Both the position numbers and the translations under genes were made by a program. DNA of 64,000 nucleotides, from assembly GCA_948567375.1 (NCBI GenBank), contig OX419757.1, positions 46,314,001-46,378,000 on the forward strand, written 5' to 3'. Numbering within the stretch: position 1 is the stretch's first letter; every line of letters begins with the position of its first letter. The notes beneath the pieces are model-generated. The model searched no databases. It was given only the letters and a program-made list of their open reading frames with translations, and was not told where the DNA came from. Source of the stretch: Lunularia cruciata. Taxonomy: Eukaryota; Streptophyta; Marchantiopsida; Lunulariales; Lunulariaceae. Positions 33,143-45,200 of the stretch are shown piece by piece.

Positions 33143-35190
33143 CGTGGAAAGCTTCCAGTATGGAAGTCCACCGATACTCTGCAGAAGAAGAGCTGGCTTC
33201 TTCACATTCAACTAGTACCCACAATGCCAAAGCGCAGTGGTTGTTGTTTAGTGCGCACACTCCTCGCAACCTCGCTGGAGACCCCTTCCAGACAAGAATC
33301 TAAAATTTTGAATTCAAGTGATTCGACGGTCATCACACATAGTCTATGAAGGGGGCGGGCCCGTCTAATGGAATCCCGCGATTTCCATTTCACATAACGT
33401 CACGATGTACTCATCCAGGATCAAAGCGAGAATTAGAAACCTTCATCGACTTCGCGTCTGAGACAGATTCAACACAGCAAAAAGGGTGCTCAAACATGGA
33501 TTTTACAGAAGCTTGTGAGGTCAACCAATTGACCCACCACATAATCCGCTCTCGCACTTCCCAGGTAGTATATGACAACATAATCGGAAAGTTTTAAGGC
33601 TCTGTGCGATGGAGTGCAATGTGATCAACTGCCCTCGTGCAGAAGCAAATGGACTTAAACTGCTGCTTCGAATCTGCTCTCTCCTCATCCTTCTGACTGG
33701 ACTTTTGTCACTGCATTCTCGCAGGTCATACGTCTTGTTCATGTTCGCATAATCTATCGGCAGCAGCAGCAGCTGGGCTGGCTGTAAGTAGGAAAGCGTC
33801 AAGCGCGAAGGATATGTGAGCTGGCATGCACGCTATGACGGGGAGCAGGTGACCATCCTCCAAACCGTCCTTGTGCTTACGTGGCCTGCCAGAGGGCTAG
33901 TTAGGCACTTTCTAACCAACCAGGAGGTACTTGTTGTTCCATCCCGTTTTCTACTATTGCTACTCATGTTCCCGCCAAGATGACTTGGCCTCCACACTCC
34001 TTCCCCCGCGGTCACCACCTTGCGCTGCACCTTTCATTTACCACGTCATGGGTACAGAACGCGCCTTTGGTGGACCCACAGGCACGTAGTGCCCCAGGAG
34101 TATGTTCGGCCGTAGGCGAGAAGTCAATCAATGTACGTCCGTCCCATCAAATTGAATTTGTTGGACCGCCCAGTGGGCGCTTTTCCCGGGTCCTCTGTCT
34201 CTTGGTCCGTAGGGTTAGCTATCGGATTCCCGAGAGCCCTGCGCTCTGCCCCCGGGTCTGGTGACAATAGCGATTCACACTACGAATATGCTTGATGTAT
34301 GCTACGAATACTCTTCTTCCCATCCTTCGTGTTTTCTACGCGATCGCCCTTTTCTCGACTACGAATATAAGGAAGATCAAGTGTCTGGAAAATGAGAAAA
34401 GTATAGCAGTGTGTGGACGATAGCGAAACCTATGGATACATTGAATCTAATAAAGCGTAAACTGATATATATATGATCAACCAAATTGCACGAATTTAGG
34501 GATTTGATTTTGAGATAATTCCATATCTAATAAACTCATAGGAAGCATCTAATGCAAAGGATAGATATTTATATGTTCATTCACTAAGACACCAACTAAT
34601 GATAATTCAGATAGTTTCATCTGAAATTTGTATCATTTGGAAGTAATGGGAATATAACTAATTTTTCAAGACTTATTTTGTCTAAGGATCATTTCATTAT
34701 CTATGCTTTGGAATTTATATTATTTGTGTTTAATGGAAATATAAATTATTTTGTCAAAATTTCTGAAATCTGTTGAAACTCGGCAGCTCTGCTCTGCTTG
34801 AAATTCAGAGGTAGGTTGTGGCCACATGGAATGGGCTTGCCTCGTTTGATTTATTGATTGAAGTAAAATTTCAAAATTTGTTTTCATGTATTACATATCA
34901 GGGAACGAAATTTTAGACTAAATGGGAAATTTTATTTTATTTTATTCTTCTTTATAGTTTCCCAATTTGTTACTGCTTAGCAAATTTATTTTTTTATTAT
35001 TATGTCATTATTTTGAAATAAGAAGATTAAATCCACACGTAGATATGTTATTTACGTATGCCCATCTTGACACATTTATACATTATTCTTTAAGATCATT
35101 AATGATGTCAGCAGTTCTCCAGAAAAATATATATCATTTCGCATATTGTTTAAAACCTTATAACATAAACCTTTAAATCAATTAAAAATA
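33143..35190. other. promoter side of GGT and spacer
   Basis: 33.1-34.3 kb is GC-rich compared with the surroundings and should contain the 5' untranslated region and promoter of GGT. Notable are a GACCGCCCAGTGGGCGC partial palindrome near 34,165 and C/G-rich tracts. Short frames on both strands lack domains. From 34.4 kb the DNA becomes very AT-rich with nothing recognisable. Confidence 0.45.
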
Positions 35191-35192
35191 TT

Positions 35193-35570
35193 AAGCGCAC
35201 GGTATTGGGAGAAGGACACTAGACCCAAGGGAGAGGCGCCTAATGCTCGAGCCCGAACGAACAAACTCCCCACGCAGTCCGTGCCGTCGGGCCTCCGGGT
35301 TCGGGTCGAGTCCGGAGCACCTCCGAGTCTTACATTACGTTGATGGTGATGAGTTTCGGTTTGAGTCGACGGTGAGGCATTTCAGTTTGAGTTGACGGTG
35401 AGGCATTTCAGTTTTCGGGCAAGAAGAAAGCAAACTTCGTAGAACACAAGAAGGAGGTGAAGACCCCTCAAGGGTGAGGGTGAGACAAAAGAGGTAAAAT
35501 GGGGTCAGACTCCAATAGTGTCGATATGAGAATCTGCCACGGTGATCAGTTTCAACCATAAAACCTCCCT
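35193..35570 (-). mobile_element. GC-rich island ending in an R2-type LINE 3' tail (copy 3)
   Basis: A sharply bounded GC-rich segment inside about 7 kb of AT-rich DNA. Its right part (about 35,410-35,530) matches the LINE tail of the 5.6 and 39.7 kb copies (GAAGACCCC, then GAGACAAAA-GGTAAA, then CCAATAGTGTC). Its left part (CGGGTTCGGGTCGAGTCCGG and neighbours) is unlike the other tails. It may be a separate or chimeric insertion. Confidence 0.55.
35359..35410. repeat. 26-bp tandem duplication
   Basis: Two units, 35359-35384 and 35385-35410, differing at one base (CGAC versus TGAC). It sits at the border between the GC-rich left part of the island and the LINE tail, and so could mark the junction formed at insertion. 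Confidence 0.85.
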
Positions 35571-38500
35571 CGGTCCTGGAATGTAAAGATATTTTAGTTT
35601 ATTTTTTATTTTTGATATTCCTTATTCTCTTTCTCCTTGTTTATAATAGATAGTTAAATAACATTTTGGTATTAAAAAAATGTAATAGATAGTTAAATAA
35701 TACTCTGGTTTAATTTGTGGGTTAATAGGCAAGATTCAGAAGAAAAAACTATGGTTCATGCATTGCATGAACCATAGTTGAGTAACTAGAGTTAAGTAAA
35801 ATTGACAAAAAAGGAATTATAATCTCTGTCAAGATTAATCAAGTTGAGGATAAAGAAAAGAAGCTCTAACACACTGATTTGAATACCTATATTCTTACGT
35901 TGATCTAGCTTTTCTCGCAAAAATAGATAAACCATATCAGTAGATAAAATGATTATAATTCAATAACTATCAATGAAATATCAAGTATTGTTAACATATC
36001 AAAGTTATTAAGATAAACATATAAGCCTTGCATTAAAGGCATAAGTATTAATCTATAGATATAATTTAATCATATATAAAATTTCATTATCTTAGAAAGT
36101 ATAATTTTTTACCATACATCTCTTCAAGTAAATCTCAAAATATAATGAGAATAACAAGTTATGATAAGATCAAGAGCTTTTGGAGAGGGAGAGAGAGAAA
36201 GAGATTCATATATCACGCACACGAAGTTGGTTAAAACAGAATAGTATAAAATTTCTGGTATCCTTCGTACAAGTGTAATTAAAGTCTCTTTTCTCATGTC
36301 ATTCCTACAGGTATTTAGCACAAACAAAAAAAAGTCCATATCATTTCGGAAGGTTTGACATTCAAGCGTCCATGAATAATTAATCAATTTTTTCTAATAT
36401 ATATAAAAGTAAGTTTATTTTGGACACAAATGGTACCTCGCACATTAGAAGCATATAGCTGAAAATGCAAAAAATGCACACCTGAATTAATAGATTAACT
36501 CACTCTTTTGTGTACTTTTTAAGAAATGAAAATTTCATTTTCTAAACTATATTATCAAATAGAATTTGTTTGAAATTGCATCCTCTGCTTTATTAATGTG
36601 TATCTTTTCATTTTCTTATTTAGTATTGTTCTTACAAGTTACTAAAAGTGAACTTAGAATTTTAATGCTTAAAATTTTACAAAATAAAAAGGCACTCTAT
36701 GTATAAATTTATTCTTTATTAAACAAGAAATAATACAATTTTAGCTACAACGAATAAAAAATCACATAGCTTAATCTTGACCTTTGTTGATAAATTTATA
36801 TATGATTCAATAATGTAGGACACTTTCTATATGATTCCTAATATGAATTTAAATGATATGCATACAAAAATTCACAGAATATTAACAGCTTAAAATTCAA
36901 ATTTATAAATATGCATATGAGTCATAAAATATGATAAAATATGCATAGAGTCATAAAATATTCATTTCTATACAGGTTGAATGTAGATATACAATTTTCT
37001 ATCCATTATCTATTCATATAATTAAGGAATAAAAACCAGAATAAATATTATAGATCGCTAAACAAAAGACATATCCTCCTAATATATCTCATATATTTGT
37101 TTTACTTTTAAACATTGATAAGCTTTCAGTAAATATAAAGCTAACTCATTAGCTTTAATACATATTGAATTTTGTAGGCAATTCGGATCATTAAACTTTT
37201 TTAGTCACAATATACCTAACTTTACTTATAGATAATTTTTTATTTTTTTTAAATGTTTCTTTTTTCTCTAGAAGATGTTTTTAGATAATATTTATTTTTC
37301 ACAAAGGAACACAAGCCCATGCATTACATGAGCATCCAACTAATGTGTAATATAGTTGATCAGGGAACATAATGAGTTGTATCTACTAATTTTCTAATTG
37401 ATAGGTGGATCTAATATTTAAACTTAATGGTTTTTCTATCCCTACTATGAACCTTAGTTCAATGGTACACTTCTTTGTACATATAGACCACAATTTTTTA
37501 CTATTCATAGAAATAAGGTTATAAGGATAAATTTTGTATCCTTGTTTTATTTCATATATTATCAAACTTACTAAGACTATGATATAACATTATATACATA
37601 TTTTGTTTCATGTCGCAATCTTACAAAAATTATTTAAATTTTGAAGTGCAACATTAGTTTAATACCTAGAGTATGGAGCAAATATGGATTATAAGTAGTT
37701 AAACTAGAAACCTTGTATGTTGATATTGTATTAGTTACAATGTGAATATTATTAAATATAATTTTGGCTAAATTCTAGAACTTCAGTAATCAATGAATTT
37801 TAAGATGTTCTCTGACATATGAATGAAACTTTAAAAAGATATGCTATAACAATATCTTGTATTTTTATATTTTCATTATACTCTGAATTTCTAAGTAAAG
37901 AACTAACTTATTTTTTGGAATAAGAATATCTTTGAATCTTTGAAAATGAGCTGTAAGCTTTGTCGGCAAATCTAAATTAGTCTCAGTCATCCTAATTTCA
38001 TCCTAAAATATATTCTCATTGAGTGTTCATAGTCAATTTTTTTGGTTTCACATAGATAAAATTTATTAAATTTAATAACATATATGATATCAAAAAATTG
38101 GATCTTACATGGAAACTTAAATACTTGCAAATTTCTGGAATTTTAATTTTAATTATATATATAGCAAGAACTGTAAAGATTTTGCTAAAATCTATAAGCA
38201 AGATATTTACTACTATAATGGAATAGAAGAAAAGTTCATCATTGAGCTCACAACATACCAATATCAATACTAGATTCTATTTTATAAGTTACATCTTGAA
38301 CGTTTCAAAATCACTGGAAAAGAATTCAACAATAGAGTACATTGTTCTTAGTAAAAAATTATCAATAAGTTTATTTTTTCATCTTTTCTCTTTAATACAT
38401 AATAGTAATAAATGAAAACAATACAGGTTATTTTGGAAAGAAAGGTATTTACAAAAATGAGTTAAAACAAAGTTCACAAAGTTAATAAAGGAATATAAAT

Positions 38501-39677
38501 CTGAGTTTCATTTAACATGTTGGAACAAATTATGAATATTCAATTAAATTCAATTCCTCTTTTCATTTGAATTAGCATGTAGTTTTTAAATACTAAAGAT
38601 AGTTTGTATTATAATCTTTAATAGGAATTTTTTTCCTTCTAAAATCCTTGACTTCATATGTTATTATTTGTAACATTTCTTCAAATTGAGTTAAGTATTT
38701 ATAATATCCAATATGGACTATATATATATAAGTACCATAAAAATTATAATTTAAATTACAAGAATGGACTTAAATACTTGTTTGAAATTATTTGGGATAA
38801 AATTTGGATAATTCTAAATCAGTCAATAAGAGTAAATAAGACTCAAATTGAACTTAAAAGATAACATAAGAAAACGTATCATATATAGTACTTGATATGC
38901 TTGTTATTTATTATACATCTTATGTCTATCTAGTTATGTTTATCATCTTCTCTTTCCTTCTCTCTTAAATCTAAGATAACATAGGATATTTCTTCAAGTC
39001 CAAACCGTTAGTTAACTCTGAATTTCTTTCTTTCTTTTGTGATGGTTTACTTTGACTATTTGGTTAATCAAAACTAAAGCTAGAGCTCTCATCTAGCAAA
39101 GATGTTGGTTGGTAAAATTTAGTGGGTGAAGTTAAGCTTAGACTCTAAAGAAGTCAAGAGCAACTTATGAAGGAAGTTAAGTATAGTTTCTAGATGAAAT
39201 AAAGAGTGGCTTACGAATGACGCTAATAAGTTGGTCCAAATGTATGCATGAAGTACCATGTAATTCATTGAATATATTATTAGATGGGCTTGTCTTATAT
39301 GTCATATCATAAACAATCCATACAATGTGGATATCCATGGATATGGATGATAATTGTTTTTTCATGAGTAATTTTTTACTCTATACAAAAAAATAGATTT
39401 ACATTTAGAGGAATTATATTTTAGAGTTATTTTGAGAAATCATTATGTGCAACAAAGGTACATCTAGATGTTCCAATATACACTTTGAAATTGAAACTTA
39501 TGATTTATTTTCTCATTATAATTCATCTTTTAAGAGGATACATTAAGTATTTGATCTAATCTTTATTGATTATTTTGTAACAACACACATTAAATGAATT
39601 ATTTAATTAATATGTAAATTAAAGATATACAATTAGTCATATGAAAGCCATACAAAATGTCTTTCTTTAATTAAACA
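35571..39677. other. very AT-rich spacer
   Basis: Four kilobases of roughly 25-30% GC by eye, with many homopolymer runs and no coding frame longer than about 90 codons. I recognise no organellar gene, transposon terminus or RNA gene. It may contain ancient, unrecognisable repeats. Confidence 0.5.
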
Positions 39678-41125
39678 GAAGAAAGAAGGCGACCGCGTAG
39701 GAAAAATGAAGGATGGGAAGACCCCATCAAGCCGTACAAGGGAGAGACAAAAAAGGTAACATGGGACTAAGCCCCAATAGAGTCTGTATGAGAAATCTGC
39801 CCTACCGCACCTAAGATATCCGAGCTATGCAAGTCGTACGGTCTACACACAACTGGAGCATCCGAAGAAACATCACCTAATGTGATTGCTCTCCTATGGA
39901 TTGCACCAGCCACTGCCCTCTGTAGAGCAATGGATACACGCTGTCTAAAGTAAGCTACAAAGTATGAGAGTGAGAGTGGTACCCCCTGACGCCTAACATG
40001 ATAAGCTCTCGCGCACTCCCTGACAAATGTGTCAAATGCTATGTCCATCGCTCCATATAACTCCAAGGCTAGAGGAACAAAGAGGTGACCTCGCTGCATG
40101 CCCCTATACTTGGAGACCTTGCGACCTGCTGCTGCACTTGCCGCCCATCCAGGGGGACGGGTAATCACTCCCTCCGAAACTGTATCACGCGTAGGGTCCG
40201 TCACCACAACATCAGCTACTGTCACCTGATCATCTCGGACCAGGTATAAGTCTGCCCTGACACGTGTCGTCTGCAATGCATACGAACGCTCCCTCCAAGC
40301 CAAGTATCCACTCTCTCGTGCCATAGCAAACACTATGTCTCTAATGGCATCATGGGTAGCTATCCTCTGTCCTCCAAAAGGACACCGTGTCATGTGGACC
40401 ATCGCTGCATCTAGTGTAGAACCACACTCACAAGTGAGTAGTGAAGATGCAGATGGGTGGACCAAACCTAGGCGAAACCTCATCGCTGTAGAGAAAGTAG
40501 CCGGTGCGAGTCGGAAAGCCCTAATGCATGGTCGAGCTAGGATCCACGAGCCTGCACCCTTGCCGGAGCAAGAGCGTAGACGTGCTCTAGTAGCCTGAGG
40601 AATGGACGAGTCAACTAAGAGAGAATGTAGCGTATGCTCACACTATCGCTCCATCAAGGAAGACTGTAGACCTCTAGTCCAATCTAACGATAGTGAAGCA
40701 AACGGTGGAAAACCCTCTCGTGCTCGTGGAGATAGACTATCTCTCGTCTCCCGCAATAACACCTGGAGAGAAAAGGATCCTCCCTCCACCTCTGTCACAT
40801 AAGTCTCCAAAACCGGCCTATCAGCAACCACAAAACGAGAGGCAAGTAGGGGTGCCGAGAGAGCCCAACTACCCAAAAATGCTATAGGTGCCATCTCCTC
40901 CATAGAAAGCAAGCCAACCACCACATGAGATCGGTAGAGCCGTCTGTCTACGTGCCAAATCCCCTGTCACACACTCAAAAGTCCCTGGTCCAATAATATC
41001 ACCAAAGACTCCCATAATCCTCCTATCAAATGCTCTCAGACGTGATAGGAAGGACGGTGAGGGAGGAACTATACGGATGAGGTAGGATGGTCGACGAGCA
41101 ATACTGGAAGAGAGTATACCAAGAG
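39678..41125 (-). mobile_element. R2-type LINE (copy 4), best preserved 3' part
   Basis: A 5'-truncated LINE of about 1.45 kb. From 41.1 kb down to 40.48 kb the post-RT region is in broken frames (for example APIAFLGSWALSAPLLASRF and RFVVADRPVLETYVTEVE at 40.8-40.9 kb). The C-terminal zinc finger and endonuclease frame is intact (next entry), followed by a 3' tail of about 90 bp ending near GGCGACCGCG. Copies of its tail lie at 5.6 and 35.4 kb, and a longer decayed copy at 20.2-28.3 kb. Confidence 0.8.
39767..40483 (-). pseudogene. C-terminal zinc finger and restriction-like endonuclease of an R2-type LINE
   Basis: 238 open codons. Residues 18-34 form a CxC-x9-H-x3-C knuckle (C18, C20, H30, C34), followed by RIATHDAIRD. 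The putative endonuclease core has D78 (RADLY), D91 (VTVADVVVTD) and lysines at 122 and 125 (RKVSKYRG), then FVPLALELYG. This layout, zinc finger then a PD-(D/E)xK-like nuclease after the RT, is that of R2/R4/CRE-like LINEs and not of the L1 or RTE elements usual in seed plants. The N-terminal part of the polyprotein is broken by frameshifts upstream, so this is a remnant although this piece is open. The role of individual residues is inferred from the family pattern. Confidence 0.7.
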
Positions 41126-42200
41126 AGTATTAAACATGGTATTGGAAATAATATAGTTTATACGATACAAATTTACATAGTTAATTAAATATTTGTGTGA
41201 GATATTATATCTAAAATGTCCTATTAATAAGTATAAACTTTATTGGTTTGATAGTCTTTATGACAAACTTAATCCTAGATCTTTTATATATTATTTAACT
41301 ACATCTTTTTAAACAATATAATTTAGGTTTAATAAAAATAACTCCATGGTTTGAAATTAATCTAACCATTAGAAAATATGATATATCTAGAATCCATAAA
41401 AAGCATAGAAGAAGATAATACAATTTGTGTGATAATAGGTAGAACATATGATATATCTAGAATCAATAAGAAACAATCAAGAAGAGAGTATTTATGGTGA
41501 TAATAAAAAAAATATCTATTGTTGATTGGAAGTAAAAAAGGCAAAATAATAGCCAGTTATATTGAGACACAATTATAGTAAAAGCAAAAAATCAGATTAA
41601 TAACATTTTAGAGAGCTGGCTAAAAGATTTAATTTTACTCTTTATATGCCAAGTCTATCTTATTTTACAACTTCCTAAACAACAATTTTCCTATGAGATA
41701 ATCGTTTAAAAAAATCTAATCCAATCTTGATTTGGTAAATAAAATTTTTAGAGAAATTTTTCTTATATTACGTCTACTATATACATCAAGTATTTGAAAT
41801 CATAACTTTTATCTCAAACTAAAGTGTTCTATAAGAATGATTAACATTAGAAAAACAAAGATTATAGTAGAACTAGGGTAAATGACATATTGCAATTGAT
41901 TATGGCAAATGCAATGTGCTAAAACTTAAATTATTATTTTTATCCATAATCCAAGCACAAAGTCCAAACTTTATACAAGTATGTTTATTCCAATCCAAAG
42001 TCAAATTTGACCATGCTGTTTGTCTCAATCCAAGTCTTTTAATACTTATTTTATCCTAGCTCAAAGTCAATCACTTCACTAAGATGCTCTATCCTAACCC
42101 AAGATTCCTCAATATTCCCATGGTAGCATTATTTACAAAAGTAAAGTACAAAGATAAATAAAGATTCCTTGTCTTAAATATCTGTGTAGGTCCTTTAGTA
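41126..42200. other. AT-rich spacer
   Basis: About 1 kb of AT-rich DNA between the LINE and the gypsy cluster. It includes a short direct repeat (ATATGATATATCTAGAATC, at about 41,377 and 41,446). No gene seen. Confidence 0.5.
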
Positions 42201-45200
42201 GACACATCAATATGGATTGGTATCAAAGGATATAATTAGCTCAAAACTAAATAAATTTGTTTATATGGAGAAGATTTATCTAAAATTTTATGCAAATATA
42301 TATCACCACACAACATACACTTTTGTTAACATCATACACGATAGAAGCACAACTCATATTAGAAGTCACAAAAATAAACTCCAAAGTACCACAATAATCA
42401 GATGATAAGGAACAAGATCTAAACACTCAATAATATATGGCAACAAGCATTGATCATAACATCAAGCCACACCCACCCTAGCAAAGAGAATCAAAGTTCC
42501 ACTTATTGGCCTTTGTCTACCATAGGCAAGAGCTCAATGGCTCAACATATAAGAAGTGAGTTGTATAGAACTAGACTTTGAAGGCATACCTTGGAGGGGT
42601 TTGGAAGTCCAACCTAACAATATATTTGACAATACAAATGCCAATTTTAATAATGAAAATGGTGAATCTAATGGTCAAATGTGCATCTACTACATTAGGG
42701 GTACTCCTAATGCAATAGACAATTGCCACCAAGTAACCTGTGAGAAACTATGGATAAGATTGTAGTTGCCAAGATCCTCACTTCAACATCATAAAAAACT
42801 TGCTAAGCACTCCAAATGTTATGAAAACTGTCATGAAAATACTCATTACTATCATAATAATACATTATTGAAGCACAACCTATAGAATAAGCCACACACA
42901 TAAACTCCAAAGTGCCACAATTGCTTCCATAGCTGGTGGTTAGGTCTCTTTAACTCTAGATAGCCAACTATTCCAAGTATGTGATATGCCATATGGTAGG
43001 CAAAGATTAAGAGGTCAGGTTCTATCAAGACCCGTCATTTGTCTCCTATCTATAATCTACACCTCATAAAAAGTGAAATAACTAAGGTATCAAGTAAATT
43101 GAGGATACATCAAATGTGCTTGAGGAACAATCAAGAAGAGAGGAGTCAAACATACTATATGCCAAACAACTGTCACACACTAACATAATACTAAGTCTCC
43201 AAAGAGCAAGATAATATCACCGCAAGGCCACATGTATAATTGTCAAGCTTTGGTCCATCATGCCATCAATATTTAGGAGGTGGCATGTGGCACAATTATG
43301 CACATGATCTTTCCAAGAAACATCATAACATCCTTCAAACATCATCACAAAATTCTAGAAGGTAAAATCTCTTGCACTTTCAAGGTAATACTGCCTATAA
43401 TAACAAGAGTCATCAATGTGGTATGTTGTAGATATACATGACCACTTTAATTACCTTCAAATTATGGATTCAATGTCTATAACCTCCTCCTTGAATAATG
43501 GTATAACATGAGATATTTCTATGCTAAGAAATCACCAATTTCTCAAAGGCAATCAACATCACTTGCCAAAAGATATATGCCCATTGAGAACATGCATTGA
43601 TCCATAAATTTGGATCATCTAAGTCCAAAATTACTATAACATCATGATGAATGGCTATAAGTAAATCTTGATATTGTCCAAAGAGTGAGAAGTATGGAGA
43701 GAGTAGGCTTACAAGTTGAATCAATAGCTCATAGCCAACCAAGGCAACTAGAGATCCCAACCTCCTAAGTGCACTCTCTAAACCATACTTACTTAATCCT
43801 TCTTCACTCTTTGAATAACTCTCTTTGCTAAACCATCTGCCTTAGGGTGAACTCAAGATGTAATATGGTGATCAATCAATGTATTGTCACACAAGATCTA
43901 AAACTCTTTCAAGAACTCTATACCTTTATCAATCAAGATCTTGGTTGGTGCACCAAAATGACTAAGAACCCGATCCAAGAATGAGTAAGTTGTCCTTTCA
44001 CTAGACTTGTCAAGAACTGCCACCAACTCAATATACTTGGAGAAGTACTCCTCCATAACTAAAATATATTGATGATGTCTCATATTCAATGATAAAATGT
44101 CCAAAAAAATCCATACCTATCATGGAGTTGGGTTACCAATAAAGAATGGTATGAAGTGGATTGTGACATAAGAGCATTGAATGATGCTTTAACTCAATCA
44201 CAAACCACACATTTAGCAACAAATTATTGTAAATTGGCCTACATGCTGCACCATTAATAATGAATCTAAAGTGAATGAAGTATATCCTAACTCCAAAATC
44301 TCCTAGCTCCTCATGAGCATATCTTTTCAACTATTTTCTTTGAGATAGAAGGGGTACTACTTGCACTCTATCATGTGAAGAGAAGAAGTGGAGAAGGTGT
44401 ATGCACTCCAATCTAAATTTCTTGGTTTGCTAAAGGACACTATCTCTCTCCTTTGTACTAATTGTGCCATCCCAAATACCAATGTAAAGATAAACTTTCA
44501 CCAAGACACTATCATGAATATCTTGTTGATCCATACCAATATCTTCACTTTTCAAACTAGAGACCTCAATAACGTCTCTTGCTTTTATTGATAGAGACAC
44601 TATTAGAGCTCTAGTCAACATACATGAGAAAGTAAATGCATGCCAACCTAGTACCATCTCCTCATCCATTTCACCATCCCAACTTGCTCCTATCTATCAT
44701 GTTGGTTGGTACATGGGTTCTACTCAACCCATATGTACCACGGCTCACCACTCCAAGTTTATAAACAACCATGAGATCATATTCCTATAAAATCAGAGTC
44801 CATCATGAAAGCTTCACTAAAAGCTTTTTGGATTCCATCAACTACTTCAATGGTTGATGTCAATGATGAGAGTGAAGGGGTTACCAAACAAGTAACAGAA
44901 AAAAATATTCTACTACCCACATTATTGCCAAGCACTCTCTCATATGAATTGTACTTAGTCTTTGAGAGATTGTTGGAGCAACTATTGTAGGCCACCACAA
45001 ACTACTCTTCCTCATCTTCTTGTTGGGTGAGCATTGCTCAAAGCTCCTATGTACTCCAATCAATATGAACTTGGAACAAATGTCCTTTGATTGGTCTCTT
45101 AAGGATAAGGGAGGATGTAAAATTCTCCTTGAGCTCCATAAAAGCTCTATAGTGCTCATCTCCTTGACATCACTAATGTATAAGCTTGGTCAATTTTGTC

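Noticed and set aside
35571-39677. Possible organellar DNA insertion (very AT-rich stretch)
   Set aside because: AT content is suggestive, but no plastid or mitochondrial gene, rRNA or tRNA could be recognised.
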